A stretch of 64,000 nucleotides of DNA from Thiomargarita sp. (GCA_020721045.1 DYNN01000001.1:1-64000); one strand, 5' to 3'; counted from the first letter of the stretch, positions 30,979 to 41,083 are shown. The notes: a model not told the origin generated them from the letters alone. A program made the numbers and translations.

Positions 30979-31183
30979 GATATGCCCAACTATTGTCTGA
31001 ATAGGTGTGATCACCTGCAGCAATCTGATAATTCAATGAAACTTTTGAGATCAGCGCATCTTTTGAAATTCAAATATTATACGATAATGCAAGAATGTGA
31101 TAATCTTTCTTTTTACGCCCTCTTCAGATTGACTGACAACAATCCCACATCAATACGACATATACTTTAAAAGAGGTTATTCA

Positions 31184-33100
31184 GTGAGCGACATGGCAAA
31201 AAATCTTTTACTATGGGTTGTTATTGCCCTTGTTTTAATGATGGTATTTAACAATTTTGGTAATCGGCATCCAGCAAGTTTGGAAATCGAATACTCTACA
31301 TTTATTTCAGAAGTACAGCAAAAACAAGTTAAAAAAGTAGTTATTGAAGGACGCAATATTCACGGTATTCGTCAAAATGGCGAACATTTTACGACTTATA
31401 ATCCCGGTGATAATGGTTTGATGAAAGATTTGCTGGATAATAATGTGCAAATTGATGCGCAACCGCCAGAACAACAATCTTTATTGACTCAAATTTTCAT
31501 TTCATGGTTCCCTATGTTATTGTTATTTGGCGTATTAATATTTTTTATGCGACAAATGCAAGGCGGTGGTGGACGAGGTGCTTTATCTTTTGGCAAAAGC
31601 CGCGCGCGTTTAATCGAAGAAGATCAAATCAAAGTGACTTTTGCAGATGTGGCTGGCGTTGATGAAGCTAAAGAAGAAGTGACTGAATTAGTTGAATTTT
31701 TGCGCGACCCGGGTAAATTTCAAAAATTAGGCGGCAAAATTCCACGTGGTGTATTAATGGTAGGCTCACCTGGTACCGGTAAGACCTTGTTAGCTAAAGC
31801 AATTGCTGGCGAAGCAAAAGTGCCTTTCTTCACGATTTCGGGTTCAGATTTTGTTGAAATGTTCGTTGGTGTTGGTGCATCTCGCGTGCGTGACATGTTT
31901 GAACAAGCAAAAAAACACGCGCCTTGCATTATATTTATTGATGAAATTGATGCTGTAGGTCGACATCGTGGTGCAGGTTTAGGCGGTGGTCACGATGAAA
32001 GAGAGCAAACACTAAATCAATTGTTGGTAGAAATGGATGGTTTTGAAGGTAACGAAGGTGTTATTGTGATTGCAGCGACTAACCGCCCAGACGTGTTAGA
32101 CCCTGCTTTACTACGTCCAGGTCGCTTTGATCGCCAAGTTGTTGTGCCTTTGCCAGATATTCGTGGACGCGAACAAATTATCAAAGTACATATGCGTAAA
32201 GTACCGATTTCAGACGATGTTCAACCGAATGTCATTGCACGTGGTACACCGGGATTTTCGGGTGCTGATTTAGCAAATTTGGTGAATGAAGCCGCATTAT
32301 TTGCCGCTCGTCAAAATAAACGTACTGTGGAAATGGTAGAATTTGAAAAAGCCAAAGATAAAATTATGATGGGTGCTGAACGGAAATCGATGGTTATGAG
32401 TGAAAGTGAAAAGCAACTCACAGCCTATCATGAAGCAGGACATGTCATCGTTGGACGGTTAGTACAGCACCACGATCCTGTTTATAAAGTGACGATTATT
32501 CCTAGAGGACGCGCATTAGGTGTCACTATGTTTTTACCAGAAACTGACCGACTTAGTTATAGTAAACAAACGTTGGAAAGCAAAATTTCGACTTTATTTG
32601 GTGGTAGATTGGCAGAAGAGTTGATTTTTGGTAGTGACGCTGTCACCAATGGTGCTAGCCAAGACATCAAACAAGCGACTGAAATTGCTCGTAGTATGGT
32701 AACCAAATGGGGTTTATCTGAACGTCTCGGTCCCTTGGCTTATGGTGAAGATGATGGCGAAGTGTTTTTAGGACATACCGTTACTCAACATAAACTGCTT
32801 TCAGATGAAACCGCACACTTGATTGATGAAGAAATTCGTTCTTTTATTGATCGCAATTATGCACGCGCTGAAAAACTACTCAAAGAAAATATTGAAACCT
32901 TGCACGCAATGGCAAAATCTTTGATCAAGTATGAAACCTTGGATAGCGGGCAAATTGACGACATCATGGCGGGTAAAGAAGCAAAACCACCTAAAGATTG
33001 GTATGATAATAATACCAAAACATCTGTAGATGATGATAGCCACACCGATGTCAGTCTTGATAAAGATAAGCTAGACGGACATCCTGCAAATTCTCATTAA
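31184..33100 (+). CDS. ftsH: ATP-dependent zinc metalloprotease FtsH
   Basis: FtsH is the membrane AAA+ protease that degrades misfolded membrane proteins and regulators. The 638-residue protein has two N-terminal membrane helices flanking a periplasmic domain. The AAA module has Walker A GSPGTGKT, Walker B IIFIDEID and an SRH with RPGRFDRQ. The zinc site is HEAGH (His416, Glu417, His420). GTG 31184 follows AAGAGG; ATG 31193 (MAKNLLLW) matches the E. coli start and is an alternative. hslJ/rrmJ-type neighbours are absent; the 205-base gap upstream shows no convincing gene. Confidence 0.96.
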   Translation: MSDMAKNLLLWVVIALVLMMVFNNFGNRHPASLEIEYSTFISEVQQKQVKKVVIEGRNIHGIRQNGEHFTTYNPGDNGLMKDLLDNNVQIDAQPPEQQSLLTQIFISWFPMLLLFGVLIFFMRQMQGGGGRGALSFGKSRARLIEEDQIKVTFADVAGVDEAKEEVTELVEFLRDPGKFQKLGGKIPRGVLMVGSPGTGKTLLAKAIAGEAKVPFFTISGSDFVEMFVGVGASRVRDMFEQAKKHAPCIIFIDEIDAVGRHRGAGLGGGHDEREQTLNQLLVEMDGFEGNEGVIVIAATNRPDVLDPALLRPGRFDRQVVVPLPDIRGREQIIKVHMRKVPISDDVQPNVIARGTPGFSGADLANLVNEAALFAARQNKRTVEMVEFEKAKDKIMMGAERKSMVMSESEKQLTAYHEAGHVIVGRLVQHHDPVYKVTIIPRGRALGVTMFLPETDRLSYSKQTLESKISTLFGGRLAEELIFGSDAVTNGASQDIKQATEIARSMVTKWGLSERLGPLAYGEDDGEVFLGHTVTQHKLLSDETAHLIDEEIRSFIDRNYARAEKLLKENIETLHAMAKSLIKYETLDSGQIDDIMAGKEAKPPKDWYDNNTKTSVDDDSHTDVSLDKDKLDGHPANSH

Positions 33101-33110
33101 CTAATCAATC

Positions 33111-33135
33111 TAGCGGATAGAATTTTTATCCGCTA
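33111..33135 (+). terminator. hairpin after ftsH
   Basis: A perfect 9-bp stem (TAGCGGATA / TATCCGCTA) with a 7-base loop begins 10 bases after the ftsH stop. The loop is T-rich but no T tract follows the stem, so it may be a terminator, an mRNA-stabilising hairpin, or both. Confidence 0.45.
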
Positions 33136-33143
33136 CTCATCAC

Positions 33144-35345
33144 ATGTATTTCACCAAAATTACCAGCATCTTACTTATTTCACTGATTTTTATTGAAATA
33201 ACGCACGCCTCATCTCCAGACCAGCCAGAATCTATTGATACTTTAATCCAATTAGCCCAAACCCATCAACAACTTGGATATTATCAACAAGCTTATACCG
33301 AACTGACTGATGCGTTGACTTACGCACAATATCAAGATGACACATTACATCAAGCACTTATTTTAAGTTATTTCAGTGAATTACATCGTATTCAAGGTGA
33401 ACAAATTATTGCGCGCAATCAAATAACCCAAGCACTAGAATTAGCTAATACTCTTAAAAAACAACCATCTATCTTATTAGCACAATTATTTAATCAGCAA
33501 GGCAATATTTTGATGGTAGACAAAAATTACCCAAAAGCAGAAAAAAGTTATGCGACTGCGTTAAATTTTGCTAAACAAGCGAAAGATACATTATTCATCA
33601 CGAAAATTTTGATTAATCAAGCACAAATATTTTTAGAAACCCAACAATCACTCGAAACAATTCAAACCACTTTACAACTTGCTAGCCAAACTATTAAATC
33701 ATTCACAACAAATGATGAAAAAATAAGATTATTATTGCATATTACGGAATTACAACAAAAATTAATTCCAAAATTACCCCAACTACTTGATAATACTTAC
33801 CAACGACTACAAGAAATTATCAAAATAGCGTCAAATTCACCGCGTTTTTACAGCAAAGCAAACGCACAACTGGCACAATTATATCAACAGCAACAACAAT
33901 ATAGTGAAGCAACGCAATTAATTAGACGCGCTATTTTTGCTGCACAACAAATACAAGCCATTGATTTATTATATCATTATCAAAAACAACTCGGACAATT
34001 ATGGTTATTACAAGGCGAGAAAATCTCAGCGATTGCCGCATACCAACAAGCGGTAACTTATTTAGATTCAATACGTAATCAAATTATGAGAATACATCGT
34101 TATGGCGAACCTACACACTTTCGAGAGACAGAAGCGGGACAAATTTATTTTGAATTAATTGACTTATTATTGCAACAAGCGACTGATAATACAACAGAAC
34201 AACAGATTTATTTAGAACGAGCAAGACAAACAATTGAATTATTTAGACAAGCAGAATTAGAAAATTATTTCCAAGATGACTGTGCACAAAAACGATATAT
34301 TATCGATACTTCAACACAATTAGCCAACGTAGCCGTTTTATATCCAATTATATTTTATAATCGATTGACTTTACTAGTTTATTTTCCAAAAAAATCTACT
34401 TTATTTCAAGCAAATATTCCGGTTACGGATTTAGAAAGTAAAATTGGTGAGTTTTTGAGCGAATTGACAGTGAAACAACCAAACACCATAGATGATATAC
34501 TGCCTTCAGCTCAAGCACTTTACCAGCTATTAATTCAGCCCATTAGTCAACAAATTGCACAAACACAGTTACTCGTTATTATACCCGATGAACGACTGCG
34601 AACTATTCCTTTTGCGGCTTTACACGATGGTCGCCAGTTTTTGATTGAAAAATATGCACTGGCAACAACACCGAGTTTGAATTTAACTAATTTAAGTCAA
34701 CGACAATGGGATAATATTCATATTTTTGCCAGCGGATTATCTAAAAGTGTACAAGGATTTCAATCACTTCCATATACTGAAATTGAATTAAAATCAATTA
34801 AAGCTGAATATCAGACAGATGAGCTAATAAATGAGCATTTTACCAAACAAGCATTTGGCGAAAAATTAATGCAGACACCTTATACTATAGTACATATCGC
34901 CTCCCATGGGAATTTTTCTAATAATTACAAAGAAAGCTTTTTATTAACTTATGATAATCGTATCTATCTAAACGAATTGAAGAAATTGATACATTTTAAT
35001 CAATTTAGAGACAATTCAATTGAATTATTGACATTAAGTGCATGTGAGAGTGCCCAAGGTAACGATAAAGCAGCACTAGGATTAGCAGGCGTTGCAATTA
35101 AAGCGGGTACTAAAAGTGCCATCGCGAGTTTATGGCAGGTCAATGATCAAGCAACTTGTCAATTAATGACGACTTTTTATCATTTTTTACAAAATAAGCA
35201 CTTTTCTAAAGCAAAAGCATTACAACAAGCGCAAATTCAGTTACTTAAAAAACAATCTTTTCAAAATTGTGATGCCAGTGAGACAGCAGATTATCGGCAT
35301 CCAGCTTATTGGGCAGCTTTTTTATTGATTGGAAATTGGTTGTAA
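33144..35345 (+). CDS. exported TPR-CHAT protein (caspase-like peptidase)
   Basis: This 733-residue protein has a signal peptide (ending around ITHASS, residue ~23), an array of TPR helices (about 30-330) and a C-terminal CHAT domain (about 440-733). The catalytic pair is intact: His588 in VHIASHGNF and Cys634 in LTLSACESAQG. CHAT domains are C-terminal caspase-family peptidases; some are effectors in bacterial defence, but most signal-peptide-bearing TPR-CHAT proteins have no known role. It sits alone between ftsH and ettA. Protease activity is inferred from the conserved dyad. Confidence 0.85.
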   Translation: MYFTKITSILLISLIFIEITHASSPDQPESIDTLIQLAQTHQQLGYYQQAYTELTDALTYAQYQDDTLHQALILSYFSELHRIQGEQIIARNQITQALELANTLKKQPSILLAQLFNQQGNILMVDKNYPKAEKSYATALNFAKQAKDTLFITKILINQAQIFLETQQSLETIQTTLQLASQTIKSFTTNDEKIRLLLHITELQQKLIPKLPQLLDNTYQRLQEIIKIASNSPRFYSKANAQLAQLYQQQQQYSEATQLIRRAIFAAQQIQAIDLLYHYQKQLGQLWLLQGEKISAIAAYQQAVTYLDSIRNQIMRIHRYGEPTHFRETEAGQIYFELIDLLLQQATDNTTEQQIYLERARQTIELFRQAELENYFQDDCAQKRYIIDTSTQLANVAVLYPIIFYNRLTLLVYFPKKSTLFQANIPVTDLESKIGEFLSELTVKQPNTIDDILPSAQALYQLLIQPISQQIAQTQLLVIIPDERLRTIPFAALHDGRQFLIEKYALATTPSLNLTNLSQRQWDNIHIFASGLSKSVQGFQSLPYTEIELKSIKAEYQTDELINEHFTKQAFGEKLMQTPYTIVHIASHGNFSNNYKESFLLTYDNRIYLNELKKLIHFNQFRDNSIELLTLSACESAQGNDKAALGLAGVAIKAGTKSAIASLWQVNDQATCQLMTTFYHFLQNKHFSKAKALQQAQIQLLKKQSFQNCDASETADYRHPAYWAAFLLIGNWL

Positions 35346-35366
35346 TAAGGGATAGTATTGAGGATA

Positions 35367-35375
35367 TGGTATAAT
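35367..35375 (+). promoter_or_regulatory. extended -10 promoter for ettA
   Basis: TGG followed by TATAAT at 35370-35375 forms an extended -10 element (TGnTATAAT) in the gap before ettA. No good -35 box lies at the right distance, which is allowed for extended -10 promoters. Confidence 0.45.
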
Positions 35376-35440
35376 TATGTGAAATAATCACGTATTATTA
35401 TCAATCTAACCAGATATTTTATATCACTAATAGGTAGCCA

Positions 35441-37114
35441 ATGGCACAATATATTTATACCATGAATCGGGTAGGCAAGGTTGTTCCGCCTAAACGTGAG
35501 ATTTTACGAGATATTTCATTATCTTTCTTTCCCGGTGCAAAAATCGGTGTGTTAGGATTAAATGGTTCTGGTAAGTCCAGTTTGCTGCGCATTATGGCAG
35601 GTGTGGACAAAGAATATAACGGTGAAGCCCGTCCTCAAGCCGGTATCAAAGTTGGTTTTTTATCGCAAGAACCTGAGTTAAATTTAACCAAAGATGTACG
35701 CGGTAATGTAGAAGAAGGCGTTGCAGAAACTAAAGCATTGATCGATCGTTTTAATGAAATCAGTATGAAATTTGCCGAACCCATGTCTGATGATGAAATG
35801 AACGATTTGCTTGCTGAACAAGCGCGTCTACAAGATGCAATTGATGCCGTAAACGCATGGGAATTGGAGCGCACTTTAGAAATTGCAGCCGATGCTTTAC
35901 GTTTACCACCTTGGGAGGCTGAAATTGGTAAATTATCTGGTGGCGAAAAAAGACGAGTTGCTTTGTGTAAATTATTGTTATCTAAGCCAGATATGTTGTT
36001 ATTAGACGAACCCACTAACCATTTAGATGCAGAATCCGTTGCTTGGTTAGAACTTTATTTACAAAAATATCCGGGCACAGTCATTGCCGTTACCCATGAT
36101 CGTTACTTCTTGGATAATGTCGCTGGTTGGATTTTAGAATTGGATCGCGGTCATGGCATTCCATTTGAAGGCAATTATTCATTTTGGTTAGAACAGAAAG
36201 AACAACGTTTAGCCATTGAAGAAAAACAAGAAACTTCAAGACAACGCGCAATTAAACAAGAATTAGAATGGGTACGCAGCAATCCCAAAGGTCGTCATGC
36301 CAAGAGTAAAGCCCGTTTAGCGCGTTTTGATGAATTAGTCAATCAAGATATACAACAACGCAATGCTACGCAGGAAATTTACATTCCACCAGGTCCACGT
36401 TTAGGTGATCTAGTAGTGGAAGCGGTGAATGTGAGTAAGAGTTTTGAAGGACGTTTATTGATTGAAAATCTGAGCTTTAATTTGCCTAAAGGTGGTATTG
36501 TCGGTGTAATTGGACCCAATGGTGCAGGTAAAACCACTTTATTCCGTATGATTGTGGGTACTGAAAAACCTGATCAAGGCGAATTACGCGTGGGTCCAAC
36601 AGTAGAACTGGCTTACGTTGATCAATCTCGCGATGATTTAATGGGCGATAAAACTGTTTGGGAAGTGATTTCTGATGGTCACGATAATATTGTTGTAGGA
36701 AAATATGAAATTCCTTCAAGAGCTTACGTTGGGCGTTTTAATTTTAAAGGACAAGATCAACAGAAATTGGTTAAAAATTTATCCGGTGGCGAAAGAAATC
36801 GCGTCCATTTAGCTAAATTACTCAAAAGTGGTGGTAATTTACTGCTATTAGATGAACCAACCAACGATTTGGATGTGGAAACTTTGCGTGCTTTAGAAGA
36901 AGCATTGTTAATTTTCCCGGGTTGTGCAGTAGTGATTTCACATGATCGGTGGTTTTTGGATCGGATTGCTACCCATATTTTAGCTTTTGAAGGTGATAGT
37001 CAAGTGGTTTGGTTTGAAGGTAATTATGCCGATTATGAAGCCGATCGACATCGTCGTTTAGGTACTGATGCTGATAATCCACATCGAATCAAATACAAAA
37101 AGCTCACTAGCTAA
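35441..37114 (+). CDS. ettA: energy-dependent translational throttle protein EttA (ABC-F)
   Basis: EttA is a cytoplasmic ABC-F ATPase that binds the ribosomal E site and gates the first elongation step according to energy state. The 557-residue protein begins [19 protein letters not shown], typical of EttA. It has two ABC domains with Walker [10 protein letters not shown] and GPNGAGKTT, signatures LSGGEKRR and LSGGERNR, and the arm and linker between them ([19 protein letters not shown]). It is intact and ends 13 bases before the GacA-like regulator. Confidence 0.93.
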   Translation: MAQYIYTMNRVGKVVPPKREILRDISLSFFPGAKIGVLGLNGSGKSSLLRIMAGVDKEYNGEARPQAGIKVGFLSQEPELNLTKDVRGNVEEGVAETKALIDRFNEISMKFAEPMSDDEMNDLLAEQARLQDAIDAVNAWELERTLEIAADALRLPPWEAEIGKLSGGEKRRVALCKLLLSKPDMLLLDEPTNHLDAESVAWLELYLQKYPGTVIAVTHDRYFLDNVAGWILELDRGHGIPFEGNYSFWLEQKEQRLAIEEKQETSRQRAIKQELEWVRSNPKGRHAKSKARLARFDELVNQDIQQRNATQEIYIPPGPRLGDLVVEAVNVSKSFEGRLLIENLSFNLPKGGIVGVIGPNGAGKTTLFRMIVGTEKPDQGELRVGPTVELAYVDQSRDDLMGDKTVWEVISDGHDNIVVGKYEIPSRAYVGRFNFKGQDQQKLVKNLSGGERNRVHLAKLLKSGGNLLLLDEPTNDLDVETLRALEEALLIFPGCAVVISHDRWFLDRIATHILAFEGDSQVVWFEGNYADYEADRHRRLGTDADNPHRIKYKKLTS

Positions 37115-37127
37115 TCCTGATATATTA

Positions 37128-37760
37128 ATGATAAAAATCAAAGTCATGTTAGTTGATGATCATGAAGTAGTTAGAGCAGGTTATCGGCGATTATTAGAAA
37201 GTTCAGATGATATTAAAGTAGTGAGTGAAGCCCATTCTGGAGAAGTTGCATATGAGCAGTGCTGTATTTTTAATCCTGATGTTATCGTAATGGATATTTC
37301 TATGCCGGGTACAGGTGGGCTAGAAGCAATTCGGCGTATGATTGCGCGCGATAAAGGAATTCGTATTCTTGTATTTAGCGTGCATGAAAATGAAGTATTT
37401 TTACAGCGAGCATTAGAAATGGGTGCGCGCGGTTACATTACAAAACGAAGTGCTTCACAAACAATGATTGAAGCAGTGCGGCAGGTGGCACGAGACCAGA
37501 TTTTTATCGGAGAAGACATGTTGCCGCATTTGACGAAAAACAATAATCAGAATCAATTATTTGATGATCTTTCGCCACGAGAATTTGAAGTTTTTTTACT
37601 ACTTGCCAAAGGTAAAAGTGTCAACGATATTGCGGAAATGTTAAGTATTAGTTCAAAAACAGTGGGTAATCACATGACCAATCTGAAAAGTAAGTTGGCA
37701 GTCTCCAATGTCGTTGAATTGACGCTTTTAGCTATTCGTAATAATCTTATTGACCTTTAA
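37128..37760 (+). CDS. GacA/UvrY-family response regulator
   Basis: This 210-residue NarL-family regulator is started at 37128 (MIKIKVMLVDDHEVVRAGY), avoiding overlap with ettA. The receiver has the DD pair, phosphoacceptor in VIVMDISMPG and Lys in YITKRS. The C-terminal LuxR-type HTH reads LSPREFEVFLLLAKGKSVNDIAEMLSISSKTVGNHM. The sequence follows UvrY/GacA closely, so it probably works with a BarA/GacS kinase to control small RNAs of the Csr/Rsm type. That kinase is not in the window. Confidence 0.85.
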   Translation: MIKIKVMLVDDHEVVRAGYRRLLESSDDIKVVSEAHSGEVAYEQCCIFNPDVIVMDISMPGTGGLEAIRRMIARDKGIRILVFSVHENEVFLQRALEMGARGYITKRSASQTMIEAVRQVARDQIFIGEDMLPHLTKNNNQNQLFDDLSPREFEVFLLLAKGKSVNDIAEMLSISSKTVGNHMTNLKSKLAVSNVVELTLLAIRNNLIDL

Positions 37761-37785
37761 TCACTGAAGTTGTGCATAACGCTTT

Positions 37786-37815
37786 CATGTCCACAATAAG
37801 TTGAGAGTCAATCAG
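37786..37815 (+). repeat. left copy of 30-bp direct repeat flanking the accessory cassette
   Basis: A 30-base sequence starting CATGTCCACAATAAG and ending GTCAATCAG, 26 bases after the gacA-like stop. It matches 28 of 30 bases with 41084-41113 in the same orientation. The pair brackets the whole 3.3-kb insert, consistent with an insertion boundary or recombination site. Confidence 0.65.
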
Positions 37816-37820
37816 TGCTA

Positions 37821-37979
37821 TAGGGCGTAATAGCGTATTGCGCCGTATGTTTACCACACGATGTTACCCGATCTATAGAATAAACGCCCTATTCAACCTA
37901 GCGATGATAGTTTGTCATGATGAATTCTTAGGTAAATGTCGATATTTTCATGCGGCGCAATACGCTGATGCCATTGCGC
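37821..37979 (+). mobile_element. MITE-like element, family A, copy 1 (right end joined to transposase remnant)
   Basis: A 159-base element starting TAGGGCGTAATAGCG and ending in the inverted counterpart GATGCCATTGCGC. The core TATAGAATAAACGCCCTAT starts at 37874. It shares its core and ends with copies at 40819-41042 and 50863-51036, all in the same orientation. The last bases of the right repeat are missing where the IS4-type transposase remnant begins. Confidence 0.7.
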
Positions 37980-38348
37980 TTTACGGACAAAACTGTCGAA
38001 TCGGTATTGCAAGATATCTATTCAACCTTATACTTAACTAATATAGAATCAATGCTGATAGCAGAAACGACAGTTAATCTTAAAGATAAAACCACGAACA
38101 AGCATCAACAGAAAGTTAATCACAGCGTTTCATTTCGTGCTATCAAAACTAAGGCATTGAATTTATTATTTAGCAAGCTTCCAATTAGTAAAGTTTTAAA
38201 TAAGTTAAGAAAGTTATTTGTCACTAATCCAACTTTGGATAAAAAAAGCCGACAACTCCAAGAAAGACTAAAACTGCTCGTCACTTGTTGCATTACCATC
38301 AAACTCAACGTAAACATGTATTCTAAAACCTTAACTCAATGGCATTGA
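37980..38348 (+). pseudogene. C-terminal fragment of an IS4-type DDE transposase
   Basis: The frame from FTDKTVESVLQDIYSTLYLTN to VNHSVSFRAIKTKALNLL and the basic tail (residues up to the TGA at 38348) matches the C-terminal end of IS4-family transposases, where ENFxGKTVESVLQDFYA and VNxxxSFxxxK are conserved. The N-terminal catalytic part is missing; the frame instead starts directly at the right end of the MITE-like element. It is a decayed remnant, no longer a functional transposase. Confidence 0.65.
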
Positions 38349-38365
38349 GCCTACGAACTGATTGG

Positions 38366-39211
38366 TTATTTCATAAATTCTTTTTTCTTATCTTCAGGCA
38401 ATCCGCTAAATTCAGTTGGTTCATATACTTTATTTTCAATACATTTCTGAATTTCAAGTAGTGCGCCTTTTACTTCGGCATTAAATGCGCCAAGAACACT
38501 TTTTCCCTCAGTATTAACCAAGATAATCAAGAATTTTTGTCCTAAACGTTCTGATTGATAAGGACAAATCTTTATTATGCCTTTGCTAAATATTAATGTA
38601 GCTTCTTCTGCAATACCACGATTAAAATTTGCTTGAGCATCTTTTATGAAGAGCTGAAAGTGTTTGACTGCTATAGAATATCTATCTAAATTAAGGGTAT
38701 CTGTATTTCCACCCAGTACCTTTCCCGCAGCCACATTACTACTTGCATAGGGATCTCCATCTTCACCTAACACAATCGCACCATCAATCCCATTAGGTTG
38801 ATCAGTTAAGTAGTTTAAGTAACCATTTAGAATCATATGTATCTCCTTTTTTACAATATTGAAGCTTTCAACGAGAGTCATTTCTTCGTGTACAATATAG
38901 TGAGAATCGTTTGGATCAAAATGTAAGTCTAAATTCTCTTTTAACCAATTAGACTCTTCTTTTTGTGTTTTAACCCCTAGTGTTTTTAGAACATTTAAAA
39001 CATGATCTTTGAGTGCCATATTTACTAGAATTCCCCCTCCTGTATCAACTAACTTATCGTTTTTCATTAAGTTTTTTAAGAGAGTTTCTATAGTACGAAT
39101 TGTTGCAGCAGGTGGAAAAAAATAATCTGCTCTTCCCTGAATTTTGGCTGGGACATTACCGAAAGCTTTCTCTGCTAGATGCTTTGGAACAGTATAAAAG
39201 TAAATTTTCAC
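38366..39211 (-). CDS. Roadblock/LC7-like domain protein of the ATPase cassette
   Basis: This 281-residue soluble protein has an unrecognised N-terminal region (residues 1-125). Its C-terminal region (about 127-265) has the Roadblock/LC7 pattern: a first helix, GIDGAIVLGEDGDPYASSN, a long helix, a strand IIKICPYQ, a hydrophobic strand FLIILVNTEGKSVLGAFN and a last helix. Roadblock proteins regulate small GTPases in bacteria such as the MglA/MglB and conservon systems. Here the partner encoded upstream is a ParA/MinD-type ATPase instead, and the two genes overlap by ATGA (39208-39211). Function is unknown; a regulatory role is inference. Confidence 0.55.
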   Translation of the reverse strand: MKIYFYTVPKHLAEKAFGNVPAKIQGRADYFFPPAATIRTIETLLKNLMKNDKLVDTGGGILVNMALKDHVLNVLKTLGVKTQKEESNWLKENLDLHFDPNDSHYIVHEEMTLVESFNIVKKEIHMILNGYLNYLTDQPNGIDGAIVLGEDGDPYASSNVAAGKVLGGNTDTLNLDRYSIAVKHFQLFIKDAQANFNRGIAEEATLIFSKGIIKICPYQSERLGQKFLIILVNTEGKSVLGAFNAEVKGALLEIQKCIENKVYEPTEFSGLPEDKKKEFMK

Positions 39212-40380
39212 AAAAACTCTCCACTTTTATCCAACATTGTGACAAATTCTCCATATATATCACGTCCTTTCAAATCTTGTAAATATGTTGCACAAGTAAA
39301 TCCTTCGTTACTCTTATCTGTATACGCATACAAAACAGGATCATAAGTTGCGAAAGGGTAAATATTCTTACTTCTTTGTCCGTTTGGAAAAGAACCCGCA
39401 ATCATCGTAGCTAATTTAAGGTGCGTATCGTTCCCACAAATAGTGGTGCCTTCCCTTTCTGCATTTTGTATCAAATCATACTGTGCTTTGAGTGTTTCAA
39501 TCCAATTATCAAATGACATATCAAAGGAAGGAATTGCATTGATGACATTCGTAATTTTATCAATTCGTTCTCTTCCATTTTCTTCTTGAAGAATTTGAGG
39601 AGAAAGTATTTTTTGTACTTTAACTAAAGCATTTTTGAAGGATATAAGTAAATTTTTTCTTTTTTCCGTATCAGTTTCTAGTGGAAGCATTGCAATAGTG
39701 CTAATGACATGTCTAAATGGAGTATCATTTGGAAATTTAGGATTAGAAAATGCACATTCCACAGCTTGACTAACATCCAATACAACACTGGATTCATTAG
39801 TTTGCTCTACATTTGTCGAGGAAGGAAGTAATGCCTCTACTTGCGCGTATACCCATAAAAACCAAATTTTTATATTAATTTCTTTAAATTTTTTTGTAAT
39901 TTCAGTTTCTACCATAGGAAACAAAGTAGCAAAATGATAGTTGGTGTCAATAATGACTCTTGATATTTTTCCTTCATCAACATTGTACTTACCAAATAAA
40001 TTTTTTACCCAGTTCTTTTCATTACTCTTTTTTACTATGTCTAGTATTAATTCTTGAAATTGAGAGTAATTGTGAGTTTCAAATGGATTTCTTGGTTGAG
40101 CGACAATAAATTTTTTGCTATTTAATCCCTCGACTAAGTAAAAACCGAAACATTTTTCGCCTAATACAATATTAACACCACTTCCACGGTGATCATGAGG
40201 AAGCCCATTTCCTGTTTTCAACAATAAGCGAGAAAAATCTACATTCATATTATTTAAATCAATAATTAATGTGTGATCTTTACTACTTTTTTGCCTTTCC
40301 AAACAACGAATTAACATCATTAATGATAGAAGTGTTTTTCCAGAACCACCTTTACTACCTGTAACCAGATGAAATTCCAT
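39208..40380 (-). CDS. ParA/MinD-like P-loop ATPase of the accessory cassette
   Basis: This 390-residue protein starts with the deviant Walker A GSKGGSGKT (signature Lys in KGG, residues 8-16). A Walker A'-like segment LIIDLNNMNVDFS and a later VIIDTNYHF (Walker B region) follow. This is the SIMIBI class shared by ParA, MinD and related ATPases. There is no DNA-binding domain and no obvious membrane-targeting helix at the C-terminus. It is the central gene of a three-gene operon: 28 bases after the small membrane protein, and coupled to the Roadblock-like gene. Partitioning, localisation or defence are all possible. Confidence 0.7.
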   Translation of the reverse strand: MEFHLVTGSKGGSGKTLLSLMMLIRCLERQKSSKDHTLIIDLNNMNVDFSRLLLKTGNGLPHDHRGSGVNIVLGEKCFGFYLVEGLNSKKFIVAQPRNPFETHNYSQFQELILDIVKKSNEKNWVKNLFGKYNVDEGKISRVIIDTNYHFATLFPMVETEITKKFKEINIKIWFLWVYAQVEALLPSSTNVEQTNESSVVLDVSQAVECAFSNPKFPNDTPFRHVISTIAMLPLETDTEKRKNLLISFKNALVKVQKILSPQILQEENGRERIDKITNVINAIPSFDMSFDNWIETLKAQYDLIQNAEREGTTICGNDTHLKLATMIAGSFPNGQRSKNIYPFATYDPVLYAYTDKSNEGFTCATYLQDLKGRDIYGEFVTMLDKSGEFL

Positions 40381-40408
40381 TTTATGTATTTCTCTTTATA
40401 AAAATAAT

Positions 40409-40747
40409 TTACTTTAATTTAGCACAACAAATATTTGGATTACTACAACAAAATGTATCATAGATTTGAAACCAAATAAAGAGTGAAATCATTGTGCCAA
40501 TGATTGCCCAAAAAAACCTCTTGGAATAATAGTTTGTTCTCCTATCCTGATCCAAACTTTTAAAAATAATACTAAAGAATAAGAGTACTACAAAAAATAG
40601 TACGGCGCTTGCTAATACGCCCCCCCCTATTTCTATTAACATCCCTTTATCTGCTATCCAGTTATGATATGTACAACCCCATTTCATTATGCCAACTGGA
40701 ATAGTCAATACCTCAATGAGAATAGTCAAAAAGCCTTTATTTTTCAT
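40409..40747 (-). CDS. small membrane protein of the accessory cassette
   Basis: The 112-residue product starts at ATG 40747 (MKNKGFLT), which has GGAG 7 bases upstream; an in-frame GTG at 40759 is an alternative. Hydrophobic segments lie at about residues 7-22, 38-62 and 79-97, with a basic loop (KSLDQDRRTNYYSKR) between the last two. The C-terminal tail holds five Cys in a row of CCSNPNICC type. Function is unknown. As first gene of the operon it could anchor the ATPase and the Roadblock protein at the membrane. Confidence 0.55.
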   Translation of the reverse strand: MKNKGFLTILIEVLTIPVGIMKWGCTYHNWIADKGMLIEIGGGVLASAVLFFVVLLFFSIIFKSLDQDRRTNYYSKRFFWAIIGTMISLFIWFQIYDTFCCSNPNICCAKLK

Positions 40748-40818
40748 GATAAACTCCACTTATGTTGAAAATGATGTTTAAAACTAATCTTCTATCTCAG
40801 GGCATCAGGGCAAACGCG

Positions 40819-41042
40819 TAGGGCGTAATAGCGTCAGCGTATTGCGCCGCATATGTTTACTACTACGAAAACTCTTTTGATATTATGTCGTTTACCAGCA
40901 AAAAAATCAATGGTTAAGGATGTTGTCCTGTCTATAGAATAAACGCCCTATTCAACCTAGCGATGATAGTTTGGCATGATGAATTCTTAGGTAAATGTCA
41001 GTATTTTCATGCGGCGTAATACGCTGATGCCATTGCGCCCTA
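40819..41042 (+). mobile_element. MITE-like element, family A, copy 2
   Basis: A 224-base copy with intact ~34-bp terminal inverted repeats (left TAGGGCGTAATAGCGTCAGC..., right arm ending CATTGCGCCCTA). Compared with copy 1, about 65 extra bases lie between the left arm and the shared core that starts at 40933. It has the same orientation as copy 1 and marks the right side of the accessory cassette. Confidence 0.7.
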
Positions 41043-41083
41043 GTGCGCTAGGTTTCCTTTCGTTAACTCAGCCTACGTGCTAA

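Noticed and set aside
31060-31100. Heat-shock promoter upstream of ftsH
   Set aside because: TTGAAA is present but the matching sigma-32 -10 box (CCCCATnT) is not, and the sigma-70 alternative is weak.
30982-31170. A 62-codon frame between the cobalamin adenosyltransferase gene and ftsH
   Set aside because: No ribosome-binding site, no recognisable protein character, and odd composition (clustered His/Leu/Cys); more likely chance.
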